Shown here: positions 9,044-17,241 of the stretch, piece by piece
How the letters are laid out: each line of letters begins with the position of its first letter
Position numbering within the stretch: the stretch's first letter is position 1
NCBI GenBank assembly: GCA_049115695.1
Contig: JAGDZR010000003.1
Span: forward strand, 310,001-374,000
DNA: 64,000 nucleotides
Reading direction: 5' to 3'
Source of the DNA: JAGDZR01 sp049115695
GTDB lineage: Bacteria > Bacteroidota > Bacteroidia > Cytophagales > Cyclobacteriaceae
Program-made: the position numbers and the translations under genes
The notes under the pieces: generated by a model
Seen by the model: the letters and a program-made list of their open reading frames with translations, nothing else
Told to the model about the DNA's origin: nothing
Database searches by the model: none

Positions 9044-10102
9044 TTAATTTATCAAAATATTGATTTCGTCCTTTGTGATGATCACTTTAATAAACCCAAG
9101 TTTTGGGTCTAAAGGCTTTTGCTCTAATGGATAAACAAACTGAGCATCCCTATTCCACGACTTCTGCATTAGGTCCATATGATAATCAGACAGTTTGCTT
9201 CCAGAACCGCTGACAACATGATGAAAACCCATTGATTGACTTCTTGAATATTGAAGATGATGTTCGTGTCCTGCAGCCCAAATGAGATTGGAAGCGTCGA
9301 GTTTACTTTCACTGAATACCTTAAAAATCTTTTTCCTGAATCGTCGATAAGACGGCTGAGCAATGTCTTGCCTAAAAAGTCTGTCTAAACCTAATATGTG
9401 CAATGGAAACAAAACAAAATTGCTAATAAAACGCTGTGGTTGTTTGGGTGCTCCGTGGTGACCAATGCTAAACAAGGGATGATGTGCTGCAATCAGCACT
9501 TTTAGGTCCAATTCGTGAGCTTCATCGAGTAAGGTGGATAAATCCAGGAGGAATTTTTCCTTCATCTTTCCTTTGCCTCTATCTCTTCCCACAGGTCTAA
9601 ATATTTGTTGGAACCACCATTGTGAGTCAATAAAAATCACTCGGGTATTTTGCATGTCATAATGCTCTGGACCTGGGAATGCACGCTTTGGAAACAATCC
9701 TGCAATTGATCTTTCAGAATTGGCCAAGGCACTGTCTAAATAGGCTCCCTGATGCAGGATGCTCTCCTTCCCTTTCCACCGATTGTTCTGCCAATCATGA
9801 TTACCTGGAACAAATGCAACGTTTCCATTGAAGCGCTCAACTACTTCTAATTGTGTCCCAAGCTTAGCAGCCCAGTTCTCACTAAAGATTGTCCCCTTTT
9901 TGTAAACATTATCACCAAGGAAAATGATCATTGCATTTGGAGACCCTACTCCCAGGTCATCTTTGAGCGTAATCAATCCTTCCGTCAGGTACGTGTATTC
10001 ACCAGCATCTCCAGCTAAATAGATAGTATCAGACTGTGCCGAAACCTCAGAAAGACGACAAATCACTATCAGTATAGGCAGCAAATATTGAATCTTGAGC
10101 AT
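9044..10102 (-). CDS. Exported calcineurin-like metallophosphoesterase
   Basis: The protein carries all five metallophosphoesterase motifs: a variant first motif GDAGE (about 31 to 35), GDNVY (63 to 67), GNHDW (100 to 104), AAHHPLFS and GHEHH. These bind two metals and hydrolyse a phosphomonoester or diester. A signal peptide (LKIQYLLPILIVICRLSEVSAQ) sends it to the periplasm or outside. I use the ATG at 10102 rather than the longest frame start at 10156, because the signal peptide begins there and the longer form would leave only 17 bases to the divergent tyrS start. The nearest relatives are purple-acid-phosphatase-like or tartrate-resistant phosphatase-like exported enzymes; the substrate is unknown. 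Confidence 0.85.
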   Translation of the reverse strand: MLKIQYLLPILIVICRLSEVSAQSDTIYLAGDAGEYTYLTEGLITLKDDLGVGSPNAMIIFLGDNVYKKGTIFSENWAAKLGTQLEVVERFNGNVAFVPGNHDWQNNRWKGKESILHQGAYLDSALANSERSIAGLFPKRAFPGPEHYDMQNTRVIFIDSQWWFQQIFRPVGRDRGKGKMKEKFLLDLSTLLDEAHELDLKVLIAAHHPLFSIGHHGAPKQPQRFISNFVLFPLHILGLDRLFRQDIAQPSYRRFRKKIFKVFSESKLDASNLIWAAGHEHHLQYSRSQSMGFHHVVSGSGSKLSDYHMDLMQKSWNRDAQFVYPLEQKPLDPKLGFIKVIITKDEINILIN

Positions 10103-10107
10103 TGCAG

Positions 10108-10136
10108 CAAACCTAATGAATATCAAAAGAGTCAAA
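10108..10136 (-). promoter_or_regulatory. Candidate promoter of the metallophosphoesterase gene
   Basis: On the minus strand, TTTG (10136-10133), 17 bases, then TAGGTTTG (10115-10108): an exact match to both Bacteroidota promoter elements. The -7 box ends only 5 bases before the ATG at 10102, so transcription would begin at or very near the start codon. That suggests a leaderless message or a slightly later start. Confidence 0.4.
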
Positions 10137-10173
10137 CTATGGAAATAATTAAACAATTAAGCTTTGTTGGTTG

Positions 10174-11496
10174 ATGGACCTGCCTCTATTTTTGCCCGCT
10201 AAATTGGATGAGATGAAAGATTTTGTAGCAGAATTGACCTGGCGTGGCATGATCCACGATAAGATGCCGGGTGTGGAAGATCAATTGAACAAGGAGATTA
10301 CAAAAGCCTACATTGGATTTGATCCTACAGCTGATTCCCTTCACATAGGTAATCTGGTACAAATCATGACATTGGTGCACTTTCAAAGATGTGGTCACAA
10401 ACCAGTGGCTTTGGTCGGTGGTGCTACAGGTATGGTGGGAGATCCTTCCGGAAAATCAGCTGAAAGGAATCTGCTTGACGAGGATACGCTCAATCACAAT
10501 TTAAGATGTGTTAAAGCTCAACTAGAGAAGTTTCTTGATTTCTCAGGAGAAAATGCTGCGGAGGTGGTAAATAACTATGATTGGTTCAAATCATTCAATT
10601 TCCTTGAGTTTATTCGAGACGTAGGTAAACACATATCAGTCAACTACATGATGAGTAAGGATTCAGTGAAAAAACGGCTAGAAACTGGCCTGTCATTTAC
10701 CGAGTTTACTTACCAGTTGGTGCAGGGATACGATTTCTACTGGTTATGGAAAAACAAGGAGGTAAAACTTCAATTGGGTGGATCTGATCAGTGGGGTAAT
10801 ATCGTAACGGGCACTGAGCTCATTAGACGAAAGGGACAGGGTGAAGCATTCGCAATTACGACTCCACTGATCACTAAGGCTGATGGGACCAAGTTCGGAA
10901 AAACGGAAGGTGGAAATATTTGGCTCGATCCATCTCGCACCTCTCCCTACAAGTTTTATCAATATTGGATCAACGCATCTGATGAAGATGTTATCAATTT
11001 CATTAAAATTTTCAGTCTTAAAGAAAAGGAGGAATTAGATACGCTAATATCTCAACATCAGGAAGCTCCTCATCAACGACTACTGCAAAAAACACTGGCC
11101 GAGGAAATAACGGAGCGTGTTCATTCAAAAGAAGCCCTCGAAACAGCAATCAAAGCGTCCTCAATTCTGTTTGGAAAATCAACGACCGAGGACCTGGCAT
11201 CCATTGACGAAAATACACTTTTGCAGGTTTTTGAGGGAGTTCCTCAGGTTGAGATTTCTTCAAAGCAACTTTCTGATGCTCAAAATGTTGCAGATCTTTT
11301 GAGTGAAGTTACCGAAGGAGTGGTCTTTCCGTCAAAGGGAGAAGCCCGCAGAATGATTAAAGGTGGTGGAGTGAGTATCAACAAGTCAAAACTAACTTCT
11401 TCCGAACAGCCAGTAACATTTGACCTGCTACAGGGCAAGTATTTACTAGCTCAAAAAGGAAAGAAAAACTACTACCTCATTTCAGTTCAACCTTGA
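10174..11496 (+). CDS. tyrS: Tyrosyl-tRNA synthetase
   Basis: This class I synthetase charges tRNA-Tyr. The 440-residue chain has the HIGN signature (HIGH motif, residues about 57 to 60) after YIGFDPTADSL, the tyrosine-binding segment around FTYQLVQGYDFYWL and GGSDQWGNI, and KFGKTEGG as the KMSKS-type loop. The C-terminal 65 residues form an S4 RNA-binding domain (SKGEARRMIKGGGVSIN). This is the bacterial TyrS form with normal length. The open frame begins at a TTG immediately before an ATG; the ATG at 10174 is used. It is divergent from the metallophosphoesterase and followed 43 bases later by a small secreted-protein gene. Confidence 0.95.
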   Translation: MDLPLFLPAKLDEMKDFVAELTWRGMIHDKMPGVEDQLNKEITKAYIGFDPTADSLHIGNLVQIMTLVHFQRCGHKPVALVGGATGMVGDPSGKSAERNLLDEDTLNHNLRCVKAQLEKFLDFSGENAAEVVNNYDWFKSFNFLEFIRDVGKHISVNYMMSKDSVKKRLETGLSFTEFTYQLVQGYDFYWLWKNKEVKLQLGGSDQWGNIVTGTELIRRKGQGEAFAITTPLITKADGTKFGKTEGGNIWLDPSRTSPYKFYQYWINASDEDVINFIKIFSLKEKEELDTLISQHQEAPHQRLLQKTLAEEITERVHSKEALETAIKASSILFGKSTTEDLASIDENTLLQVFEGVPQVEISSKQLSDAQNVADLLSEVTEGVVFPSKGEARRMIKGGGVSINKSKLTSSEQPVTFDLLQGKYLLAQKGKKNYYLISVQP

Positions 11497-11539
11497 TTTG
11501 ATGAGATTTTACTATCTTGTTTAATCAACAAAAAAACTC

Positions 11540-12118
11540 ATGAAGAAATCAGCATTCTCATTTTTATGTTTACTCGCCACTTTATTTCTATTTGCACAGG
11601 ACGTTCCATCACCCGATTGGCAAGTACGGACCGCATTGTTAGCAGCTCCTGAGGAGTTCAGAATGGAAGCAAGCGTGCTTGGTTATGACTCGGATGGCAA
11701 ACTGATTACATTAAGAGAAGGAACTAACAAAATGATTTGTCTAGCTGATGACCCTACGAAAGAAGGCTTCAGCGCTGCATCTTATTTCTCTGACTTAGAG
11801 CCATTTATGACACGTGGGCGTCAATTGAAAATGGAAGGGAAGTCCTTCAAAGAAATATTTGATACCCGTGAAGAAGAAGTAAAAAGTGGCAAACTGAAAA
11901 TGCCTGATAAAAGCACATTGATTGTAATGACCGGAGAAATCAATCCAGAAACTAAGGAAATTGAAAATCAGTATACCCGGTATGTATTCTACATTCCATT
12001 CGCGACACCAGAAAGTACTGGTCTTCCTGCAAAACCACTGGGAGCCGGGCATCCATGGATCATGGATCCAGGAACGCATCGTGCGCATATCATGCTAACA
12101 CCGGAAAGAGATAATTAA
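11540..12118 (+). CDS. Small exported protein of unknown function
   Basis: The 192-residue product has a clear signal peptide (MKKSAFSFLCLLATLFLFAQ). The mature part is soluble, with a compact region including EEFRMEASVLGYDSDGKLITLREGTNKMICLADDP split by a charged central stretch (EIFDTREEEVKSGKLKMPDK). It ends in a His/Trp/Pro-rich segment (GAGHPWIMDPGTHRAHIML) that could bind metal or a ligand (inference). I do not recognise the family. It follows tyrS on the same strand and its stop codon overlaps the stop of the convergent nitrilase gene by three bases, leaving no room for a separate terminator. Confidence 0.75.
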   Translation: MKKSAFSFLCLLATLFLFAQDVPSPDWQVRTALLAAPEEFRMEASVLGYDSDGKLITLREGTNKMICLADDPTKEGFSAASYFSDLEPFMTRGRQLKMEGKSFKEIFDTREEEVKSGKLKMPDKSTLIVMTGEINPETKEIENQYTRYVFYIPFATPESTGLPAKPLGAGHPWIMDPGTHRAHIMLTPERDN

Positions 12119-13041
12119 TCTCCTTCCTGTTTCATTGGAGGTTGCTTACTTACTTTAAACTCGTACAGATCATTTCGTTGATAATGACCATTATGGTCAA
12201 AATCAAGACTGTTCCTAACAACTTCGTCAAGATTGAGTTCGGCAATAAGCGCCGCTGATTCTCCAAATAATGGACCAGCAATGACTTTCCCGTCGGGTCC
12301 AACGATTACACTTCCACCCTCACATAGCTCTTCTGGTTCATTTACCACCAACTTTTGGTACTGTGAAGGGTACATTGACTTCCGAAAATACTGATTGCAT
12401 CCTAGTACAAAGCAACGTCCTTCAAGCGCAATATGAATCATAGTTGAGGTCCATTGAGCCCGTGAATCGGCTGTTGGAGCAATGTAAATATCAATGCCCT
12501 TCATTAAAATTGACGTTCTAATATGTGGCATATAATTTTCCCAACATATGAGACCGCCTAATCTTCCAATTTTTGAATTGAAAGTAACCAAATCTTCGGC
12601 TCCACTTTCAGCCCAAATCAAACGTTCAACACCCGTTGGCTTCACTTTACGATGAACCCCCATCAACCCATGGCCAGGTGAAATGTATAACATGGAGCAA
12701 TACAGGCTCTTACTCTTCTGGTTCTTTTCGGTTACTCCGATAACCAGGTAAACATTACTTTCCTTCGAAATTCTAACTAAAGTTGCTAAATCGTCACTCT
12801 CAATATCCACGCTGTTTTGCCAATAAACATTGTACAAATCTCTACCAGCCTCACTCCTGCTCCCAACTGTAGCTCCAAAGTTAAATCCACGTGGATAACC
12901 AGGAATAAAAGACTCTGGAAAGACGATGAGTTGACAACCTTTCGCTGCGTATTGTTTAACCAATGCTTCCAGCTTTTCAATTGTTCTGGCTTTATCAAAA
13001 AATACCGGAGATTCCTGAATGACGCAAGCTTTGACTTTCAT
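12115..13041 (-). CDS. Nitrilase (carbon-nitrogen hydrolase family, branch 1)
   Basis: The catalytic triad is visible. Counted from the ATG at 13041, Glu43 lies in FPESFIPGYPRG, Lys132 in HRKVKPTGVERLIW and Cys166 in GGLICWENYMP. The CWENxMP form is typical of true nitrilases, which convert nitriles to carboxylic acids and ammonia, rather than of amidases or beta-ureidopropionases. The length of 308 residues is normal and the enzyme is cytosolic. I chose the ATG at 13041 because the longer frame (13062) overlaps the upstream OmpA-like gene by 11 bases and adds a non-conserved MCYDCIT tail. Substrate range cannot be read; there is no aldoxime dehydratase or nitrile hydratase nearby. Confidence 0.88.
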   Translation of the reverse strand: MKVKACVIQESPVFFDKARTIEKLEALVKQYAAKGCQLIVFPESFIPGYPRGFNFGATVGSRSEAGRDLYNVYWQNSVDIESDDLATLVRISKESNVYLVIGVTEKNQKSKSLYCSMLYISPGHGLMGVHRKVKPTGVERLIWAESGAEDLVTFNSKIGRLGGLICWENYMPHIRTSILMKGIDIYIAPTADSRAQWTSTMIHIALEGRCFVLGCNQYFRKSMYPSQYQKLVVNEPEELCEGGSVIVGPDGKVIAGPLFGESAALIAELNLDEVVRNSLDFDHNGHYQRNDLYEFKVSKQPPMKQEGD

Positions 13042-13051
13042 AGTAATGCAA

Positions 13052-13498
13052 TCATAGCACAATCGGCCAAAGAATCACATCAACTCTTCGATTCATCAAC
13101 TTCCCTTCCCAGGTAGAATTGTCATAGATTGGATTAAATTGACCAAAGTCCTTGATGGAAATCGCTTCCCTCTGTATACTAAAATCATTTAATAATTCAA
13201 TGGTGGCTTCACTTCTCATTTTGCTCAGCCATTCATTGAAAGCCGCTCCACCAATATTATCAGTGAAGCTGTGAACCGTAATGGAATAATTCTGGATGTT
13301 TTCATAAGAACTGATGAATTCGAACAAGCCCTCACGATGTTCTTCACGAATGTAATAGCTTCCTCCTGAGAAGTATATGCTATACATTGGCAATTCATCA
13401 TGGTCCTGAGCATAAAGTCCATTGTCCACACCTAAAACAGTGATAATTATACCCAAAAGAAGGTATTTAAGTGTGTTATTTAGACAATCTGCAATCAT
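13052..13498 (-). CDS. Small exported OmpA-like domain protein
   Basis: The 148 residues begin with a signal peptide (LKYLLLGIIITVLGV, cleavage near LYAQ). The rest resembles a minimal OmpA/MotB C-terminal domain: an initial strand IYFSGGSYYI, a helix, the strand YSITVHSFTDNIGGAAFNEWLSKMRSEATIELL, and the terminal motif LMNRRVDVILWP, which corresponds to the conserved NRRVE/D ending of peptidoglycan-binding OmpA domains. The usual GHTD is replaced by HSFTDN. It would sit in the periplasm and contact the cell wall. It is 10 bases upstream of the nitrilase on the same strand, probably only a chance operon partner. Confidence 0.7.
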   Translation of the reverse strand: MIADCLNNTLKYLLLGIIITVLGVDNGLYAQDHDELPMYSIYFSGGSYYIREEHREGLFEFISSYENIQNYSITVHSFTDNIGGAAFNEWLSKMRSEATIELLNDFSIQREAISIKDFGQFNPIYDNSTWEGKLMNRRVDVILWPIVL

Positions 13499-13607
13499 TC
13501 CCTACGTTAAATATAGGATTTTAAACGGCTATTTTTTACTTTGGATATATGAACGGAATCGTTTTCGACCCAGAGAATGTTTTAGTGTAGATGTAAAATG
13601 ATTAGCG

Positions 13608-13781
13608 ATGGAGACCCAAGAATTATTAACCCCTGAAAGAGCGGACATTGACATGATCTGCGATGGTTGCCTGCATGAAATCACCGAAGGTGAGGATTTT
13701 TACTATGACAATCGAAAAGAAGAAGTCTTTTGTGATAATTGCTCAAAAACACATTTACAAGAAGAATCTTCAGACTATTAG
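13608..13781 (+). CDS. 57-residue four-cysteine zinc-finger-like protein
   Basis: A short open frame from the ATG at 13608 to TAG at 13779-13781. The protein is METQELLTPERADIDM followed by ICDGCLHEITEGEDFYY and VFCDNCSKTHLQEESSDY. Two CxxC pairs (C18, C21 and C42, C45), separated by 20 residues, form a zinc-ribbon or LIM-like treble, with an acidic tail. Support for coding is the balanced codon use and the strong rho-independent terminator beginning 28 bases after the stop. It stands alone between the OmpA-like and VPS10-repeat genes. Role unknown: such tiny ribbons often bind a nucleic acid or a partner protein. Confidence 0.7.
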   Translation: METQELLTPERADIDMICDGCLHEITEGEDFYYDNRKEEVFCDNCSKTHLQEESSDY

Positions 13782-13808
13782 TTATCGTAAAGCGTTGATA
13801 AGCTATTT

Positions 13809-13837
13809 AGGAGATCGTTTCGGTCTCCTTTTTCTTT
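13809..13837 (+). terminator. Rho-independent terminator of the four-cysteine protein gene
   Basis: Stem AGGAGATC / GGTCTCCT (8 pairs including one G-U, loop GTTTC) at 13809-13829, followed by TTTTTCTTT. Confidence 0.8.
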
Positions 13838-13907
13838 GCCTCTAAACCATACTTCTCCAAGACTCACCAGTCGTATAAAATAGCATTCGCTTCAATAAGT
13901 ATTGGGT

Positions 13908-13915
13908 TAGGTTTG
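13908..13915 (+). promoter_or_regulatory. Candidate -7 promoter element for the VPS10-repeat gene
   Basis: TAGGTTTG matches TAnnTTTG exactly, 22 bases before the ATG at 13938. No convincing TTTG lies at the expected upstream distance (only TTCG), so support is partial. Confidence 0.3.
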
Positions 13916-13937
13916 ATCAACATTAATGATTAATCCA

Positions 13938-16900
13938 ATGAAAAAACTTATCCTCCTATTTCTTTTAATTCCTGCTCTGGTATTTGGCCAAAAGCTGGAT
14001 ATGGAGCTTTTGAAAAACATGAAGCCCCGCAACATCGGCCCGGCTGGTATGGCAGGTCGTGTTACCGCGATAGATGTTGTCCACAAGGATCCGTCTATCA
14101 TGTACGTAGGCACAGCCTCAGGCGGTCTTTGGAAGTCTACCTCAGGTGGAATTAAATGGGAACCTATTTTTGACGATCAGTCGACCTCATCAATTGGAGC
14201 TTTAGCCATCCAACAATCAAACCCATCTGTCATTTGGGTTGGAACCGGCGAGGGAAATCCGAGGAACTCATTGAATGGTGGAGATGGTGTTTACAAATCA
14301 ATGGATGGCGGACGGTCCTGGATCAAGGTTGGCCTGGAAAAAACAAGGCATGTCCACAGAATCATCATTGACCCAACGAATCCCAATATTGTCTATGTTG
14401 GAGCAATAGGATCACCCTGGGGTATCCACCCGGAAAGAGGTGTCTTTAAGACGACCGATGGAGGTGCATCCTGGAAAAAAGTATTATATACCAATAACAG
14501 CTCAGGAGTAGCTGATTTGGTCATGGATCCGAGTAACCCCAATAAACTCATCGCTGCAATGTGGGAACATAAAAGAGATCCTTGGTTTTTTAAATCAGGT
14601 GGTGAGGGATCAGGCTTGTATGTTACACATGATGGTGGTGAAACCTGGGAAAAAAAAACGGATGAAGATGGGTTACCCAAAGGAGAAATTGGTCGAATTG
14701 GTCTTGCCATCGCCAAGAGTGATCCGGATATGATCTATGCGTTAGTCGAGTCAAAGAAAAATGCCCTATACAAAAGCGAGGACGGGGGATTCAAATGGAA
14801 GAAGATCAATGACAAAAGCGACATTGGAAATCGCCCTTTTTATTATTCAGACATTTTCGTTGATCCTGCAAATGAAAACAGAGTTTACAGTGTGTTCACG
14901 TATGTAAATGTCAGTGATGATGGCGGCAAAAATTTCAAGCAACTAATGCCTGCTTATGGTGTATCAAATGGCGTTCATCCAGATCACCACGCCTGGTGGA
15001 TTCATCCTGAAAATGGTGATTTCATGATGGATGGAAATGATGGCGGCTTGAACATTACCTATGACCGTGGCAAATCATGGAATTTTGTTCAATCACTTCC
15101 AGTTGCACAATTCTACCACATCGCAGTAGACAATGAAACGCCATACAATGTTTACGGTGGTATGCAGGACAATGGATCGTGGGCAGGCCCTGCTTACAAT
15201 TGGCGCGTTCAGGGAATCAGGAACAGTTACTGGCAGGAAATCTCCTTTGGCGATGGTTTCGATGTGCTTCCAGATCCTAAAGACAGTCGATATGGTATAT
15301 CAGCTTCACAACAAGGCTATGCTGCTATTTATGATCGAGAAACAGGCTATAATGAAACAGTCAGGCCTACCAATCCAGACAGTGATGAATTGCTTCGATT
15401 CAACTGGAACGCTGCAATGAACAGGGATCCTAGAGATCCAAACACAATATATTTCGGAAGTCAATTTGTGCACAAAAGCACAGATGGTGGCCAGGTATGG
15501 GAAATCATATCTCCAGATCTTACGACCAATGATCCTGAAAAGCAAAAGCAAGGAGAAAGTGGTGGTTTAACTATGGATGCCACGGGGGCTGAAAACTATT
15601 GTACTATCCTGGTGATTGAACCTGATCCGACAGAGGAAAATGTACTCTGGGTGGGCACGGACGATGGTCAGGTGCAGTTATCCAAAGATGGAGGTGATTC
15701 ATGGATAAATATCACTGCAAATATTGCTGGAATGCCCGCTGGTGTTTGGATTACTCAAATCAAACCAAGCAATAAAAACAATGGAGAAGCATTATTGGTT
15801 GCCAATGATTATCGACGATTTAACTATGAACCATATGCCTATCGAACGCGAGATTATGGGCAGACTTGGGAAAGAATTGTAGATGGTAACGATGCGATTA
15901 GTTACGCTTTATGCATCATCGAAGATCCAATTGAAAAGAATCTTATGTTCCTTGGGACAGATGATGGTCTATACGTTAGTATTGATGCAGCTCGCACCTG
16001 GACCAAATGGACTGAAGGCTTTCCTACTACCAATGTCATGGATTTAGTCATACATCCAACAGAACACGATCTGGTCATTGGGACTTTTGGACGAGCGGCG
16101 TGGGTATTGGACGATATTCGGCCATTGCGCGAAATTGCCAAAAATGGAGCTTCTACCCTTTCAAAGAAACTGAATGTTTACAGTCCTCCAATGGCCTACA
16201 ATGTTGCCAGACAGCAACCAACAGGCTCTAGATTCGGTGGAGACGGCATGTACCATGGCACTAACCGGTCAACAAGAGCCCTGATAAAATATTCAATTAA
16301 AGTAGAAGATAAGGTGGAGAAAAAGGAAGATTCGACTCCTGCAAAAGATAAGAAGAAATCCAAATCAAAGAAAGAGGATAGTGGAACTTCAGAGGAGACT
16401 ACCGCAACGTCTGAAGTTAAGTTTGACTCTTTGACAATGGATATTTTCAATAACAAGGATGAGCTAATCAGAACTCTTAAAAGAAAGGCACCAAAAGAAA
16501 GTGGTATTCATGTTTGGTCCTGGGGCATGGAGGAAAAAGGAATCGGTCGAATTCGAAGAACTGGAAAAATGTCAGATAATGAACCTGGAGGGGTCGATGT
16601 TCTGCCTGGTGATTATAAAGTTAGAATTACGTTTGGAGATCAATCAGACAGTACTGTGATTGCGGTAAAATACGATCCTCGTCTGGACATCACTTTATCT
16701 GATTTAACAGCAAGATACAATACGCTTAAATCGCTCGAGTCAACAGCCAGTCTGGGATTAACAGCAGTAGAACGTTTGAAGGAGAGTTTAAAAATCGCAG
16801 GAGAATATGAAAAACGATTGTCCGATAAAGACAAGGATGGTTTCAAAGAGCAAATTGATCTCTGCAAGGCAACTAAGGATTCCATCAATGGTCTGTTAGA

Positions 16901-17174
16901 TCAGTTTTTTGGAGAAGAAGATGATCGACAGGGTATTACGAGGAGTACGCCAAACAATGTACTCACGAGCTACGGAAATGCCAGAAGGTATACATCAAAT
17001 GGACTACATGCTCCTACTGCCACAGAGATCAAATTGAAAGAAAAATTTGAAGCTGAGATGAGTCGTGTAATTGACGATGTTAACGCATTCTATTCAGGTG
17101 ACTGGATGAATTTTAGAAACACTATTGAACAAGTGGATCTAACCCCTTTCAAAGAATATGAGAAGATTGAGTAA
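13938..17174 (+). CDS. Exported VPS10/sortilin-type BNR-repeat beta-propeller protein
   Basis: A signal peptide (LILLFLLIPALVFGQ) is followed by a long array of BNR/Asp-box repeats with the pattern S-x-DGG-x-x-W (for example KSMDGGRSWIKV, KTTDGGASWKKV, VTHDGGETWEKK, KSTDGGQVWEII, LSKDGGDSWINI, YRTRDYGQTWERI). This is the ten-bladed sortilin or WD40/YVTN-like glycosidase fold, spanning residues about 30 to 730. Then come a Lys/Glu/Ser-rich low-complexity linker (about 785 to 830) and a C-terminal beta plus helical part. No T9SS sorting domain is visible. Proteins of this type are often labelled glycosyl hydrolase, but no catalytic residues can be assigned, so I keep the structural name. The ATG at 13938 (fifth codon of the open frame) gives the better signal peptide. 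Confidence 0.85.
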   Translation: MKKLILLFLLIPALVFGQKLDMELLKNMKPRNIGPAGMAGRVTAIDVVHKDPSIMYVGTASGGLWKSTSGGIKWEPIFDDQSTSSIGALAIQQSNPSVIWVGTGEGNPRNSLNGGDGVYKSMDGGRSWIKVGLEKTRHVHRIIIDPTNPNIVYVGAIGSPWGIHPERGVFKTTDGGASWKKVLYTNNSSGVADLVMDPSNPNKLIAAMWEHKRDPWFFKSGGEGSGLYVTHDGGETWEKKTDEDGLPKGEIGRIGLAIAKSDPDMIYALVESKKNALYKSEDGGFKWKKINDKSDIGNRPFYYSDIFVDPANENRVYSVFTYVNVSDDGGKNFKQLMPAYGVSNGVHPDHHAWWIHPENGDFMMDGNDGGLNITYDRGKSWNFVQSLPVAQFYHIAVDNETPYNVYGGMQDNGSWAGPAYNWRVQGIRNSYWQEISFGDGFDVLPDPKDSRYGISASQQGYAAIYDRETGYNETVRPTNPDSDELLRFNWNAAMNRDPRDPNTIYFGSQFVHKSTDGGQVWEIISPDLTTNDPEKQKQGESGGLTMDATGAENYCTILVIEPDPTEENVLWVGTDDGQVQLSKDGGDSWINITANIAGMPAGVWITQIKPSNKNNGEALLVANDYRRFNYEPYAYRTRDYGQTWERIVDGNDAISYALCIIEDPIEKNLMFLGTDDGLYVSIDAARTWTKWTEGFPTTNVMDLVIHPTEHDLVIGTFGRAAWVLDDIRPLREIAKNGASTLSKKLNVYSPPMAYNVARQQPTGSRFGGDGMYHGTNRSTRALIKYSIKVEDKVEKKEDSTPAKDKKKSKSKKEDSGTSEETTATSEVKFDSLTMDIFNNKDELIRTLKRKAPKESGIHVWSWGMEEKGIGRIRRTGKMSDNEPGGVDVLPGDYKVRITFGDQSDSTVIAVKYDPRLDITLSDLTARYNTLKSLESTASLGLTAVERLKESLKIAGEYEKRLSDKDKDGFKEQIDLCKATKDSINGLLDQFFGEEDDRQGITRSTPNNVLTSYGNARRYTSNGLHAPTATEIKLKEKFEAEMSRVIDDVNAFYSGDWMNFRNTIEQVDLTPFKEYEKIE

Positions 17175-17197
17175 TCACTTAATTTCCTCGTAGATTT

Positions 17198-17228
17198 AAA
17201 GCCCGATATCTTAGATTTCGGGCTTTTT
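17198..17228 (+). terminator. Rho-independent terminator after the VPS10-repeat gene
   Basis: Perfect 9-pair stem AAAGCCCGA / TCGGGCTTT with an 11-base loop, then TT. It ends only 13 bases before the next start codon. Confidence 0.8.
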
Positions 17229-17241
17229 ATTAATACCGTTT

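Noticed and set aside
13549..13590. 13-codon frame before the four-cysteine gene
   Set aside because: Too short and without a hairpin or codon signature of a leader peptide.
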